A DNA stretch of 37,972 nt from CADEFF01 sp964569315 (GTDB lineage Bacteria > Pseudomonadota > Alphaproteobacteria > Dongiales > Dongiaceae): positions 1-37,972 of the forward strand of contig CAZMUZ010000025.1 in NCBI GenBank assembly GCA_964569315.1. The letters are read 5' to 3'. Shown here one piece after another: positions 1-7,441 of this stretch; positions within the stretch are counted from its first letter, which is position 1, and every line of letters starts with the position of its first letter. The position numbers and the translations under genes are program-made. Under the pieces are notes generated by a model, which did no database searches, was not told where the DNA came from, and saw only the letters and a list, made by a program, of their open reading frames with translations.

Positions 1-12
1 GGCGCCCGGGTC

Positions 13-47
13 CGGGCGGGCAGCGCCGGGGCGAGCGGGCCCGCCCG
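13..47 (-). terminator. Stem-loop downstream of guaB
   Basis: A perfect 9-bp inverted repeat (CGGGCGGGC at 13-21 pairing with GCCCGCCCG at 39-47) lies just beyond the guaB stop codon on the minus strand. No T-run follows it, so it may be a 3'-end stabilising hairpin or a weak terminator and not a classical intrinsic terminator. The window ends before more context is visible. Confidence 0.35.
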
Positions 48-48
48 A

Positions 49-1512
49 TCACAAATCCGGCCGGTAATTGGGCGCCTCGCGCGTGACGGTGACGTCATGC
101 ACATGGCTCTCGCGCAGGCCCGCATTGGTGATGCGCAGGAAGGTGCAGTTGCGCTGCATCGCCGGCACCGTGCCGTTGCCGGTATAGCCCATGGCGGCGC
201 GCAGGCCACCGACGAGCTGATGGATCACGTTGCCGACCGGCCCCTTGTAGGGCACGCGGCCTTCGACGCCTTCGGGCACCAGCTTCAGGGTGTTGGAGAC
301 TTCCTGCTGGAAATAGCGGTCGGCCGAGCCGCGCGCCATGGCGCCGAGCGAGCCCATGCCGCGATAGGTCTTGTAGGAACGGCCCTGATAGAGCACCACG
401 TCGCCGGGGCTCTCGTCGGTGCCGGCGAGCAGCGCGCCGATCATGCAGGCATCGGCGCCGGCGGCGATCGCCTTGGCAAGGTCGCCCGAGAACTTGACGC
501 CGCCATCGGCGATCACGGGGATGTCCTGCTTCCGCGCCGCCTCGACCGCATCGAGGATCGCGGTGAGCTGCGGCACCCCCACGCCCGCCACGATTCGCGT
601 CGTGCAGATCGAGCCCGGCCCGATGCCGACCTTGATCGCGTCCGCGCCGGCGTCGATGAGCGCCTTCGCCCCGTCGCCCGTCGCGATATTGCCGCCGATC
701 ACCTGGCAGGCGTTGGAGAGCCGCTTCACCGCCTCGACCGCCTTCAGCACGCCCTCGGAATGGCCATGGGCGGTATCGACGACGACGACATCGACATCGG
801 CCTCGAGCAGCGCTTCGGCGCGCCGGAGCCCGTCGACCCCGACGCCGGTTGCCGCGGCGACCCGTAAGCGCCCTTTTTCGTCCTTGCAGGCGTTCGGGTA
901 GGCCTGCGCCTTCTCCATATCCTTGACGGTGATGAGGCCGATGCAGCGATACTCGCCATCCACCACCAGCAGCTTCTCGATGCGATGCTGATGCAGCAGC
1001 CGCTTCGCCTCGTCGCGGTCGACATGCTCGTTGACGGTGATGAGCCGCTCCTTGGTCATCAGCTCGCGCACCGGCTGCCGGGTGTCGCTCGCGAAGCGCA
1101 CGTCGCGGTTGGTGAGCACGCCGACCAGCTTGCCGCTGCCGCGCTCGACCACCGGGAACCCCGAGATCTGGTTCTGGTCCATCATGGCGAGCGCGTCGGC
1201 GAGCGTCTGATCGGGATGGATGGTAAGCGGGTTCACCACCATGCCGGATTCGAACTTCTTCACCTTGCGCACTTCGTCGGCCTGGCGCTTCGGGTCGAGA
1301 TTCTTGTGGATCACGCCGATGCCGCCGGCCTGCGCCATGGCGATCGCGAGGCGGCTCTCCGTCACGGTGTCCATCGCGGCGGAGAGGATCGGGATGCCGA
1401 GCTGGATGGTGCGGGTGAGGCGGGTGCGCGTGTCGGTCGTCGTCGGCAACACGGCGGAGGCCGCCGGCTGCAACAGCACGTCGTCGAACGTCAGCGCTTG
1501 TCGGATTTCCAT
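49..1512 (-). CDS. guaB: Inosine-5'-monophosphate dehydrogenase
   Basis: This enzyme oxidises IMP to XMP with NAD+, the committed step of guanine nucleotide synthesis in the cytoplasm. The 487-aa protein has the usual length. It opens with the family-typical MEIRQALTFDDVLLQP, carries a tandem CBS-domain insert at about residues 91-205, and has the catalytic loop GPGSICTTR with nucleophile Cys303. The downstream flap Arg-Tyr segment and the C-terminal half of the TIM barrel are intact. The start is backed by a GGAGAGG-like ribosome site just upstream of the ATG at 1512, and a sigma70-like promoter sits about 60 bp upstream. It stands alone; the next upstream gene on the same strand, rlmE, ends 384 bp away behind a hairpin. 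Identification is secure. Confidence 0.98.
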   Translation of the reverse strand: MEIRQALTFDDVLLQPAASAVLPTTTDTRTRLTRTIQLGIPILSAAMDTVTESRLAIAMAQAGGIGVIHKNLDPKRQADEVRKVKKFESGMVVNPLTIHPDQTLADALAMMDQNQISGFPVVERGSGKLVGVLTNRDVRFASDTRQPVRELMTKERLITVNEHVDRDEAKRLLHQHRIEKLLVVDGEYRCIGLITVKDMEKAQAYPNACKDEKGRLRVAAATGVGVDGLRRAEALLEADVDVVVVDTAHGHSEGVLKAVEAVKRLSNACQVIGGNIATGDGAKALIDAGADAIKVGIGPGSICTTRIVAGVGVPQLTAILDAVEAARKQDIPVIADGGVKFSGDLAKAIAAGADACMIGALLAGTDESPGDVVLYQGRSYKTYRGMGSLGAMARGSADRYFQQEVSNTLKLVPEGVEGRVPYKGPVGNVIHQLVGGLRAAMGYTGNGTVPAMQRNCTFLRITNAGLRESHVHDVTVTREAPNYRPDL

Positions 1513-1568
1513 GCCACCTCTCCGAAGCGCCGGCGGAAATGCCGGGGCGCCCTCCAGGATGGCGCGCC

Positions 1569-1596
1569 ATCATACAGATCGGCCCTCGGAATCCAA
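1569..1596 (-). promoter_or_regulatory. Predicted sigma70-type promoter of guaB
   Basis: Read on the minus strand, a -35-like TTGGAT (1591-1596) and a -10 TATGAT (1569-1574, five of six consensus bases) are separated by 16 bp. Transcription would start near 1561, giving a leader of about 50 nt before the guaB ATG at 1512. The assignment rests only on hexamer match and spacing. Confidence 0.45.
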
Positions 1597-1857
1597 GGCC
1601 CATCAAGCCTTTCCGGGCGCGCTTGTCCCCGGCGCGACCAGGGTTATGGGGCGCATGAAATCGACGCACCGGCACAGGCCGAACCCGTCGCATCTTTCGG
1701 TCGAGCGCGACGACTTCCGCGGCGCGCCGCCGAGTCGGCTGGAGGTCTTCGAAGGACGACCGGCGGCGCGGCCGATCCCGTCACCGGGTTCGACGCCACT
1801 CTTGCATGGCTGGGATGCTTGCTTTGTCCGCCGTGCGCACGATCGACAGGGGACGAA

Positions 1858-1890
1858 ACGAACCGGTGCCTCGGTCACCGAGCGGTTCGT
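1858..1890 (-). terminator. Hairpin terminator after ppx-rlmE
   Basis: A near-perfect stem-loop: outer arms ACGAACCG (1858-1865) and CGGTTCGT (1883-1890), a 4-nt bulge, inner arms CTCGG (1870-1874) and CCGAG (1878-1882), and a 3-nt loop. It begins 6 bp past the rlmE stop on the minus strand and is followed only by a short TTCGT, so the T-tract is weak. Position and stem length make it a good transcription end for the ppx-rlmE pair. Confidence 0.55.
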
Positions 1891-1896
1891 CGCTGC

Positions 1897-2634
1897 CTAG
1901 GCTGCCCCGCCACGAAAGCCGGTCGCGACCATATAGAGCTCCGCCGATTCAGCGCGGCTCGCCGCGGGCTTCACATGGCGCACCTCGGCGAAGTCGCGCT
2001 TGAGAAGGGTCAGCAGCGCCTGCGTGGCGCCGCCCTGGAAGAGCTTGCAGACGAACCCGCCGCCGGGCGCCAGCACCTCGGCCGCGAACTGATACGCGGT
2101 CTCGGCAAGCCCCATGATGCGGAGGTGATCCGTCCGGGTGTGGCCCGTCGTCGGCGCCGCCATGTCGCTCAGCACGAGATCGGCGGGGCCGCCGAGCGCG
2201 ATGCGCAGCTTCTCCGGCGCGGTCTCGTCAAGGAAATCGAGCTCGATCACCGTCGCCCCCGGAATGGCGCCCATCGGCAGGATGTCGATCGCCACCACCT
2301 TGCCGGAAGGACCGACCTTCTCCACCGCGACCTGCGTCCAGCCGCCCGGTGCCGCGCCGAGATCGACGACGCGCTGGCCCCGCTTCAGCAGACGGAACTT
2401 CTCGTCGAGCTGCATCAGTTTGAAGGCCGCGCGCGACCGGTAGCCGCGCGCCTGGGCCTCGGCCACATAGGGATCATTGAGCTGGCGCTCAAGCCAGCGC
2501 TGCGAGGAGGCGCGCCGGCTGCCGGCATTCTTCAGCTTCACTTTCTCCGCGCGCCGGCCGGAGAGCGTGCTTGCCTGCTTGCCGCCCGCGCCGGATTTCT
2601 TTCCGCCGCCCGGCCCCTTGGTGAGCTTGGCCAT
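1897..2634 (-). CDS. rlmE: 23S rRNA (uridine(2552)-2'-O)-methyltransferase
   Basis: RlmE (FtsJ/RrmJ) uses SAM to methylate the 2'-O of U2552 in the A-loop of 23S rRNA on the assembling large subunit. The 245-aa product shows the SAM-binding motif DLGAAPGGW (residues 91-99) and the full catalytic K-D-K-E tetrad as Lys72, Asp157, Lys197 and Glu232, the last within SRAESAELY. An N-terminal Lys/Gly-rich tail of about 40 residues is longer than in E. coli RlmE and probably helps bind rRNA. The ATG at 2634 begins MAKLTKG and lies 5 bp after the ppx stop, so the two genes are co-transcribed. The frame stays open upstream through ppx, but that extension is a shadow. Confidence 0.96.
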   Translation of the reverse strand: MAKLTKGPGGGKKSGAGGKQASTLSGRRAEKVKLKNAGSRRASSQRWLERQLNDPYVAEAQARGYRSRAAFKLMQLDEKFRLLKRGQRVVDLGAAPGGWTQVAVEKVGPSGKVVAIDILPMGAIPGATVIELDFLDETAPEKLRIALGGPADLVLSDMAAPTTGHTRTDHLRIMGLAETAYQFAAEVLAPGGGFVCKLFQGGATQALLTLLKRDFAEVRHVKPAASRAESAELYMVATGFRGGAA

Positions 2635-2639
2635 CGGGG

Positions 2640-3668
2640 TCAGGCCCGGCGCGTCGCGCCGTGCGCGGCGATCAGCCCGAAAAGGATGCCCTCGCGAAGT
2701 CCGCGGTCGGCGACGCGAAGCCGTCCCACCGGCCAGAGCCGGCAGATCGCCTCGAGGATGGCGCAGCCCGCCACCACGAGATCGGCGCGGTCGCGGCCGA
2801 TGCAGGGCTGGCGCGCGCGATCGGCGCAAGGCATGCGGGCAAGCCCGCGGGTGATCTCGGCGATGGTGGCGAACTCGAGATAGGAACCGTCCACTGCGGC
2901 ACGGTCGTAGCGCGGCAGGTTCATCCGGATGCCGGAAAGGGTCGTGACGGTCCCCGAGGAACCCAGCATCTGCACGCGCCCGCCGGCCACTTCGGCGGCG
3001 ATGCGGTGGGTCGCTTCCATGGGCAGCAGCCGTGCCGTCACTTCCTCCACCATCCGCTCGTAATCCGCGGTCTCGTAGGGACCGCTGCCGTGATACTCGG
3101 CAAGCGTGACGACGCCGAGCGGCAGGGAAAGGCTCGCGATCACGTCGATGCGCCCGCTCGGCCGGATGCCGAGCCAGCCGACCTCGGTGCTGCCGCCGCC
3201 GATATCGAACAGGATGGCGCGCGGCGGGTGGCGCGCCAGCAGCGGCGCGCACCCGCGGAAGGCGAGCTCCGCTTCCTCGGTCGGCGAGATGATCTCGAGC
3301 CGGAGGCCGCATTCGCTCTCGACGCGTTCGAGGAAGCGCGCGCAGTTCGCGGCGCGCCGGCAGGCTTCGGTCGCAACGGTGCGCGCGCGGGTGACGGCGC
3401 GCCTGCGCATCTTGTCGGCGCAGATCTTGAGCGCCTCGACGGTGCGGTCCATCGCGGCATCGGATAGCACGCCGCTCGAGGTCAGCCCTTCGCCAAGCCG
3501 GACGATGCGCGAATAGGCGTCGATCACGCGAAAGCCGCGGCCGCGCGCCCGCGCCACGAGAAGGCGACAATTGTTGGTGCCGAGATCGACGGCCCCGTAG
3601 GTTTCGGGATCGCCAGCATTGGCGGCGCGCGCACGGCCGGAGGCGTGCGCGGTCTCGCGAGCGTCCAT
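2640..3668 (-). CDS. ppx: Ppx/GppA family exopolyphosphatase
   Basis: This is a member of the sugar kinase/Hsp70-fold Ppx/GppA family, which hydrolyses terminal phosphates of polyphosphate or pppGpp and links phosphate storage with the stringent response. The protein (342 aa from the ATG at 3668) has the phosphate-1 motif DLGTNNCRLL near residue 28 and the phosphate-2 motif DIGGGSTEV near residue 175. It lacks the C-terminal HD-like domain of the roughly 500-aa E. coli Ppx and GppA, as is usual for short alphaproteobacterial homologues. An upstream in-frame ATG at 3713 exists, but the GGGAGG ribosome site about 7 bp before 3668 favours the shorter form. It is the first gene of a two-gene unit with rlmE. 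Substrate preference cannot be told from sequence. Confidence 0.92.
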   Translation of the reverse strand: MDARETAHASGRARAANAGDPETYGAVDLGTNNCRLLVARARGRGFRVIDAYSRIVRLGEGLTSSGVLSDAAMDRTVEALKICADKMRRRAVTRARTVATEACRRAANCARFLERVESECGLRLEIISPTEEAELAFRGCAPLLARHPPRAILFDIGGGSTEVGWLGIRPSGRIDVIASLSLPLGVVTLAEYHGSGPYETADYERMVEEVTARLLPMEATHRIAAEVAGGRVQMLGSSGTVTTLSGIRMNLPRYDRAAVDGSYLEFATIAEITRGLARMPCADRARQPCIGRDRADLVVAGCAILEAICRLWPVGRLRVADRGLREGILFGLIAAHGATRRA

Positions 3669-4006
3669 CGTGGGCCTCCCGCCGCCCCAACCCGACCCGG
3701 CCCGAAGCGGCAAACTTGCGACAAGCTATAGGGCATCGGCGGGGCGCGGCCAAGCGCCGGTTCCAGCGGACAGGCGCAGGTTTCCTCGCAAAGCCGGCGG
3801 TGCTGCGACCGCGAATGCGGCGGATGCCTGCGGTCCCGCGATCGTCGCCGGCGCCGGCAGCCGCGCTGCGAGACCGAACGTCGAGACCGGTCCGGCCCGG
3901 CATAAACGGCCTGAAATCCTAATGAAAATCAGCGGTTGAAAGCGGCAGACGCGTTATCTAGATTTCGGCTCCGCGCCGGCCGAGCCGGCGCCGGCGACGT
4001 CCCTGC
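3669..4006. other. Intergenic region between ppx and tRNA-Gln
   Basis: This 338-bp region contains the start signals of the minus-strand ppx and the predicted promoter of the plus-strand tRNA gene (3936-3964). I see no coding frame with convincing composition. Confidence 0.55.
3936..3964 (+). promoter_or_regulatory. Predicted promoter of tRNA-Gln
   Basis: TTGAAA (3936-3941) and TAGATT (3959-3964) are separated by exactly 17 bp and would start transcription near 3971, about 36 nt before the mature tRNA 5' end. Both hexamers are decent sigma70 matches, and the location fits a stable-RNA promoter. Confidence 0.5.
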
Positions 4007-4080
4007 TGGGGGATCGTCTAGCGGTAGGACTACGGACTCTGACTCCGTCAACCTTGGTTCGAATCCAAGTCCCCCAGCCA
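4007..4080 (+). tRNA. trnQ: tRNA-Gln (anticodon CTG)
   Basis: A complete cloverleaf folds by eye. The 7-bp acceptor stem TGGGGGA/TCCCCCA (4007-4013 with 4070-4076) is perfect. The D-arm is GTC...GAC. The anticodon stem ACGGA/TCCGT encloses the loop CTCTGAC, giving anticodon CTG, which reads CAG glutamine codons. A 4-nt variable region and the T-arm CTTGG/CCAAG with loop TTCGAAT follow. The discriminator G and an encoded CCA end complete the 74-nt gene. The first acceptor pair, U1-A72, is typical of bacterial glutamine tRNAs. No duplicated 3' end was seen nearby, so there is no sign of an integrated element. Confidence 0.97.
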
Positions 4081-4187
4081 AGCCTCCCACACTGAAAAGC
4101 GGCAAAAAGGCAACACGCCCGCGCGAGGCAGCATCGCTTCGCGCGTCGTCTTGCCGCCATGCGGGCGGGTTCCGGAACCGGTCGCAA

Positions 4188-4203
4188 CTGGACCTTCGCC
4201 CAA
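4188..4203. promoter_or_regulatory. Degenerate copy of the 16-bp palindrome (site G)
   Basis: CTGGACCTTCGCCCAA matches TTGGACCTTGGTCCAA at 13 of 16 positions. It lies 18 bp past the stop codon of the receiver gene, so it is not in an obvious promoter position. It may be chance; it is listed because a second 13/16 match lies just upstream of the same gene. Confidence 0.2.
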
Positions 4204-4220
4204 GGCCCTGCCGACCTCCG

Positions 4221-4616
4221 TCAGTGCGCGAGCAGGCCCCGGCAGGCCGGAAGTGCGGTCCTTATGGCCAGAAGCAAGGCCTGCCCGTCGACCGGCTTGC
4301 TGAGACAGGCGACCGCGCCCGTCGAGCGGCATTTCTGCCGCGTGTCGGGATCGTCGTAGCCGGTCAGCACGATCACCGGAAAGGCGAAGCCGAGGCGCAG
4401 CAGCTCCCGCTGCAGCTCGATGCCGTTGGTTCCCGGGAGCTGAAGATCGAGCACGAGACAGTCCGGGAGCGGCACCTGCAGCGCCTCGAGGAAATGATCC
4501 GCCGATTCATACGTCTCGACGCCGAAGTCATGGGTGGCGAGCAACCGCCGCAGTGCCTTCAGAACGGATTTGTCGTCGTCGATAACGGCGATGCGGCGGC
4601 GCGCGGCGGTTCCCAT
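4221..4616 (-). CDS. Stand-alone FixJ-type response-regulator receiver
   Basis: This 131-aa protein is a single receiver domain with no output domain. The acidic pair in VIDDD (residues 11-15), phosphoacceptor Asp57 in LVLDLQLPG, the switch Thr85 in VLTGYDD and the conserved Lys107 in LSKPVDG are all present, so it should be phosphorylatable. It resembles the receivers of FixJ-family regulators. It could act as a phosphate sink, a phosphorelay carrier or a partner-binding regulator for the kinase encoded upstream. The gene sits 56 bp downstream of the FixJ-type regulator on the same strand. A degenerate copy of the cluster palindrome lies upstream (4655-4670), so it may have its own promoter. 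Start at the ATG at 4616. Confidence 0.85.
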   Translation of the reverse strand: MGTAARRRIAVIDDDKSVLKALRRLLATHDFGVETYESADHFLEALQVPLPDCLVLDLQLPGTNGIELQRELLRLGFAFPVIVLTGYDDPDTRQKCRSTGAVACLSKPVDGQALLLAIRTALPACRGLLAH

Positions 4617-4654
4617 GGCCCCTGCACATAGCAGACGGGGAAACCTGCCGCGTA

Positions 4655-4670
4655 TTGGCCATTGGTCCTA
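4655..4670 (-). promoter_or_regulatory. Degenerate palindrome upstream of the receiver gene (site F)
   Basis: TTGGCCATTGGTCCTA matches the cluster palindrome at 13 of 16 positions, including a complete TTGGTCC half. Read towards the receiver gene, a TATGTG hexamer (4625-4630) lies 24 bp beyond it, close to the 22-23 bp offset seen at the better sites. Transcription from it would begin only a couple of bases before the ATG, implying a nearly leaderless message, so this is a weak candidate. Confidence 0.3.
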
Positions 4671-4672
4671 CT

Positions 4673-5365
4673 TTACTGAAACGTGAAATTCTTCGGCGCA
4701 GGCGCCGGGTTCGTGTCGAAATGGCCGGCCGCGAGAGGATCGCCCTTCCTCGGACCCTGAAGACCGATACGCTCGGTAAGATGCACCAGCATGGCGACCG
4801 AGCGTACGCCCATCTTCTCCATCATCCGCGCGCGATGCACCTTGACCGTCTTCTCCACGGTTCCGAGGGCGGCTGCGATCTGCTTGTTCAGTTGCCCCTT
4901 CACGACAAGCTCCAGCACCTCGCGCTCGCGCCGAGTCAGGCTCGAGACCCGACCCGCAACCGCATTGCGGTAGGCGCTCTCGTCGCGCCATCGCCGATCC
5001 TGCTCCAGGCCCCGGGTCACCGCCTCCAGTAGCTGATCCGCGGCGACCGGTTTCTCGAGGAAATCCACCGCGCCCGCCTTCATCGCCTGGACGCCGGCGG
5101 CGACGTCGCCATGTCCGGTGACGAAGACGATCGCGCGGCGGCAACCGCGCGCAAGCAGCTCGCGCTGCAGCATGATTCCGTCGAGCGCGGGCATGGAAAG
5201 ATCGAGCACGACGCATCCCGGCATGTCGCACCCCACGCCGGCGAGAAAACTCTGCGCATTCTCGAAAACGGTAACGTCGAAACCGGCCGACGTCAGAAGA
5301 CGCTGCAGCGCCTTGCGCACGCGCGCATCGTCATCCACCACGAAGACATTGCCTTTGCGCGTCAT
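4673..5365 (-). CDS. FixJ/NarL-family two-component response regulator
   Basis: A DNA-binding response regulator of 230 aa. The receiver spans about residues 1-120, with acidic pocket VVDDD, phosphoacceptor Asp55 in VVLDLSMPA, switch Thr in VTGHGD and Lys105 in EKPVAA. A LuxR-type helix-turn-helix spans about 141-197 (LTRREREVL ... NKQIAAALG ... EKTVKVHRARMMEKM), followed by a roughly 30-residue Pro/Ala-rich tail. The ATG at 5365 overlaps the stop of the histidine kinase gene as ATGA, indicating translational coupling and a cognate pair. An in-frame ATG at 5446 would lie inside the kinase gene and is rejected. Regulators of this type usually activate promoters from a site near -42, which is where the palindromes of the nearby envelope cluster sit; that link is inference. 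Confidence 0.92.
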   Translation of the reverse strand: MTRKGNVFVVDDDARVRKALQRLLTSAGFDVTVFENAQSFLAGVGCDMPGCVVLDLSMPALDGIMLQRELLARGCRRAIVFVTGHGDVAAGVQAMKAGAVDFLEKPVAADQLLEAVTRGLEQDRRWRDESAYRNAVAGRVSSLTRREREVLELVVKGQLNKQIAAALGTVEKTVKVHRARMMEKMGVRSVAMLVHLTERIGLQGPRKGDPLAAGHFDTNPAPAPKNFTFQ

Positions 5366-6696
5366 GCGGCGAGCTCCCCCCGCTCGCTGTGCGCCGCGAG
5401 CGAGAGGCAGAAGAGCGCGCCGCCGCCCGGGTTGTCCTCGACCCACAACCGCCCGCCATGCGCCGCGGCGATGGACCGGCAGATGGCCAGGCCGAGTCCG
5501 AGGCCGCTCGGCTTGGTGGTCACGAAAGGCTCGAAAACCCTAGATTTCAGCGCCTGAGGCACGCCCGGCCCGCGATCCGCCACGTAGATCCGCACCGCCC
5601 CGTCCGGGCCCGTATCGGCCCCGAGGCTGAGCGAGCGCAGGCCGGCGTCGATATCCTGCATCGCCTCGCAGGCGTTCAGGATCAGATTGAGCAGAACCTG
5701 TTGCAGATGCACGCGGTCGCCATCGACGCGCGGCAGGCGAGGAGCCGTCCTCGTATCGAACCGGACCCGCTGTTCGAGCAGTGTGCCGTTCGCGAGGCGC
5801 AGCGTCTCCGCGAAGAGCTCATCGACGGACAAGGCCTCTCGCTCGAGCGGCGCGTTCTGCAGCAGGCCGCGAAGCCGCTGGATCACCTGGCTCGCACGCC
5901 GGTCGTCCAGCACGATGTCTTCGAGGATCGCCTGCAGCTCGGCACGATCGATCCGGGGCCGATGCAGAAGGCGCTGCGCGGCCTGAGCATTGCTCATGAT
6001 CGCGGTCAGCGGCTGCTTCAGCTCGTGGGCCAGCGGGCCCGACAAGTCGCCGAGCGCATTGAGCCGCATCAGGTGAGCGAGCATGTTCCGCTGCTCGGCG
6101 AGCTTGAGTTCCATCTCCTGCTTCTCGGTAACGTCGATGACGGCGGCAAGATCGGAGTCGCGATCGTCGGCAGGCGGGTGGGATTGCGCGATCAACCGTT
6201 TCCACCGGGTTCCCCCGTCTTCGTCGACGATGCGAAACTGGATGTCGATCGGCGCTTCATCGATGGAGCCGTCGGCGAGCTGACGCCGGACGGCGGCGCT
6301 GTCGTCCGGATGCAGCCTGCCGAGAAGCGCATCGAGCGCAGCACCCCTTTCGCCACCGCCATAGGCCGTTTCCCAGAAGCCGATGCCGGCAGAGGCAGCG
6401 GCGGAATCCAGCATTCGTCGACATGCCTCGATCGACCGCCGTTCGCGACGGAGCCGCAGGGCCCATCGCGCGAGCAGCGGAGCGGCGATCAGGCTGCAGA
6501 GAAGGCCCGCCAGCGAGAAGAGCTGAAGAGCGAGTTCGCGGTCCTCGGGATTGCCGACGAGATCGGCTTGCGCCGAGGCCGCAGGGGCGAGCGCAAGCGC
6601 CAATCCGGCCAGGATGGAGAATGAAAGCCGAATTCCCCGCAGCGACGGCGCGCCACGAGCGATACACGTCCACGGATGCTTCCCAGAGTAACGCAT
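5362..6696 (-). CDS. PAS-containing sensor histidine kinase (FixL-like)
   Basis: A 444-aa membrane sensor kinase. Hydrophobic segments at about 24-45 and 56-77 form an N-terminal membrane anchor; the first also looks like a signal peptide. A PAS domain follows at about 95-195, ending in AAVIDVTEKQE. The dimerisation/H-box has His224 in LSGPLAHELKQPL, a form common in FixL-type and DctB-like kinases. The ATPase domain has an N-box (NLILNACEAM), G1 (DRGPGVP) and G2 (SGLGLGLAI). The PAS lacks an obvious haem-binding signature that would make it an oxygen sensor, so the signal is unknown. I chose the ATG at 6696 because GGAGGGAG stands about 9 bp upstream; an ATG at 6798 has no such site. It is the first gene of the two-component operon. 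Confidence 0.9.
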   Translation of the reverse strand: MRYSGKHPWTCIARGAPSLRGIRLSFSILAGLALALAPAASAQADLVGNPEDRELALQLFSLAGLLCSLIAAPLLARWALRLRRERRSIEACRRMLDSAAASAGIGFWETAYGGGERGAALDALLGRLHPDDSAAVRRQLADGSIDEAPIDIQFRIVDEDGGTRWKRLIAQSHPPADDRDSDLAAVIDVTEKQEMELKLAEQRNMLAHLMRLNALGDLSGPLAHELKQPLTAIMSNAQAAQRLLHRPRIDRAELQAILEDIVLDDRRASQVIQRLRGLLQNAPLEREALSVDELFAETLRLANGTLLEQRVRFDTRTAPRLPRVDGDRVHLQQVLLNLILNACEAMQDIDAGLRSLSLGADTGPDGAVRIYVADRGPGVPQALKSRVFEPFVTTKPSGLGLGLAICRSIAAAHGGRLWVEDNPGGGALFCLSLAAHSERGELAA

Positions 6697-7096
6697 TGCT
6701 GCGCACTCCCTCCGAGCGTGCTGGGCCTTGGCCGAAGAAGCGATTGTGCCACGGGGCGTTCGCATTGGAAAAGCAAATCGCGCGGAACGCGCCCGCATCG
6801 GCGCGGCAGGTGTTCGTTAACGAAAAGCGACAGCGCGGCACCCGGAGCGTGACGGTGATGCGACGCGCGCGGCCGGCACGAATTTATGACGCGCGTGCGG
6901 CATGCGAAGTCATTTTATAGCAGATCGGTCGGTCAGGTCGGAGACTGCCGCCGGAGCATGGGGGCGACCGGCCGCGGGGATCGCTCCTCGAGCGGCAACC
7001 TCCCCCGCCCGATGGTTCGCATGGTTCGAGCCCGCGGCGGGCGGAACCTAAGCGCGCCGGCCCCTTCCGGGCCCGGGACAGATGCCCGCCGGAAAG
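6697..7096. other. Intergenic region upstream of the sensor kinase
   Basis: This 400-bp region separates the HdeA-like gene end from the kinase start. The clearest element is a perfect 12-bp palindrome, TTCGTTAACGAA, at 6813-6824, about 120 bp upstream of the kinase ATG. It is a possible operator but was seen only once. No TTGGACC-type palindrome was found here. No coding frame looks real. Confidence 0.5.
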
Positions 7097-7405
7097 CTAC
7101 TTATAGAGCGCCATGAAGACGTCGATGGCTTTGCTCTTGGGCTTGTCGAGGCACTGGTCGATGAACATGTCCGTGATCTTCGACAGGCGCGTGATATCGA
7201 CCGTGAGATTGCCGGCCTGCCCCGCCCGATAGCCATGCAGGAATCCGATGACGACCCGCCGGTCATCGTCCTCCAGGCGCATGACATCCTTGCAGGTGAA
7301 AATCTTGAGGTCCTTGACGTTGTCTTCGGCCGCGACCGATGCCGGACCGGCGGCCACTGCCACGAGAAGGGCCAACCCGCCCAGAAACGCCTTCTGCCAA
7401 GCCAT
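7097..7405 (-). CDS. HdeA/HdeB-like periplasmic protein
   Basis: A small 102-aa exported protein. Residues 1-26 are a signal peptide (hydrophobic core LALLVAVAAG, cleavage around VAA-ED). The mature part has the pattern of the HdeA/HdeB acid-stress chaperone family: a Cys (Cys38) in FTCKDVM, an acidic run, the conserved VIGFLHGY segment, a helix ending in ITDMFIDQC (Cys85) and a C-terminal DVF. The two cysteines would form the single disulfide of that family. In enteric bacteria such proteins keep periplasmic clients soluble at low pH; here the role is inferred from family only. It has a strong GGGAGGAA ribosome site and starts 36 bp after the glycine-zipper gene, so the two are probably one transcript under site A. 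Confidence 0.8.
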   Translation of the reverse strand: MAWQKAFLGGLALLVAVAAGPASVAAEDNVKDLKIFTCKDVMRLEDDDRRVVIGFLHGYRAGQAGNLTVDITRLSKITDMFIDQCLDKPKSKAIDVFMALYK

Positions 7406-7441
7406 CTGTTCCTCCCTGCAAGCCCTGCAACCGACGGCGGG

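Larger units (their letters stand above)
1513..1896. other. Intergenic region between rlmE and guaB
   Basis: This 384-bp stretch contains the predicted guaB promoter (1569-1596) and the hairpin after rlmE (1858-1890). The short open frames in it, for example a 91-codon minus-strand frame at 1603-1878, have Arg/Ser-rich shadow-like composition and no clear ribosome site, so I do not call a gene here. Confidence 0.6.

Noticed and set aside
1603..1878. 91-codon minus-strand frame between rlmE and guaB
   Set aside because: It has no ribosome site, overlaps the terminator hairpin, and its composition looks like non-coding GC-rich DNA.
985..2883. 632-codon plus-strand frame across guaB, the intergenic region and rlmE
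   Set aside because: It is antisense to two well-recognised genes and has no domain pattern; a high-GC shadow.
4007..4080. tRNA-Gln 3' end as an integration site
   Set aside because: No integrase gene, direct repeat of the tRNA end or change in gene style was seen on either side.
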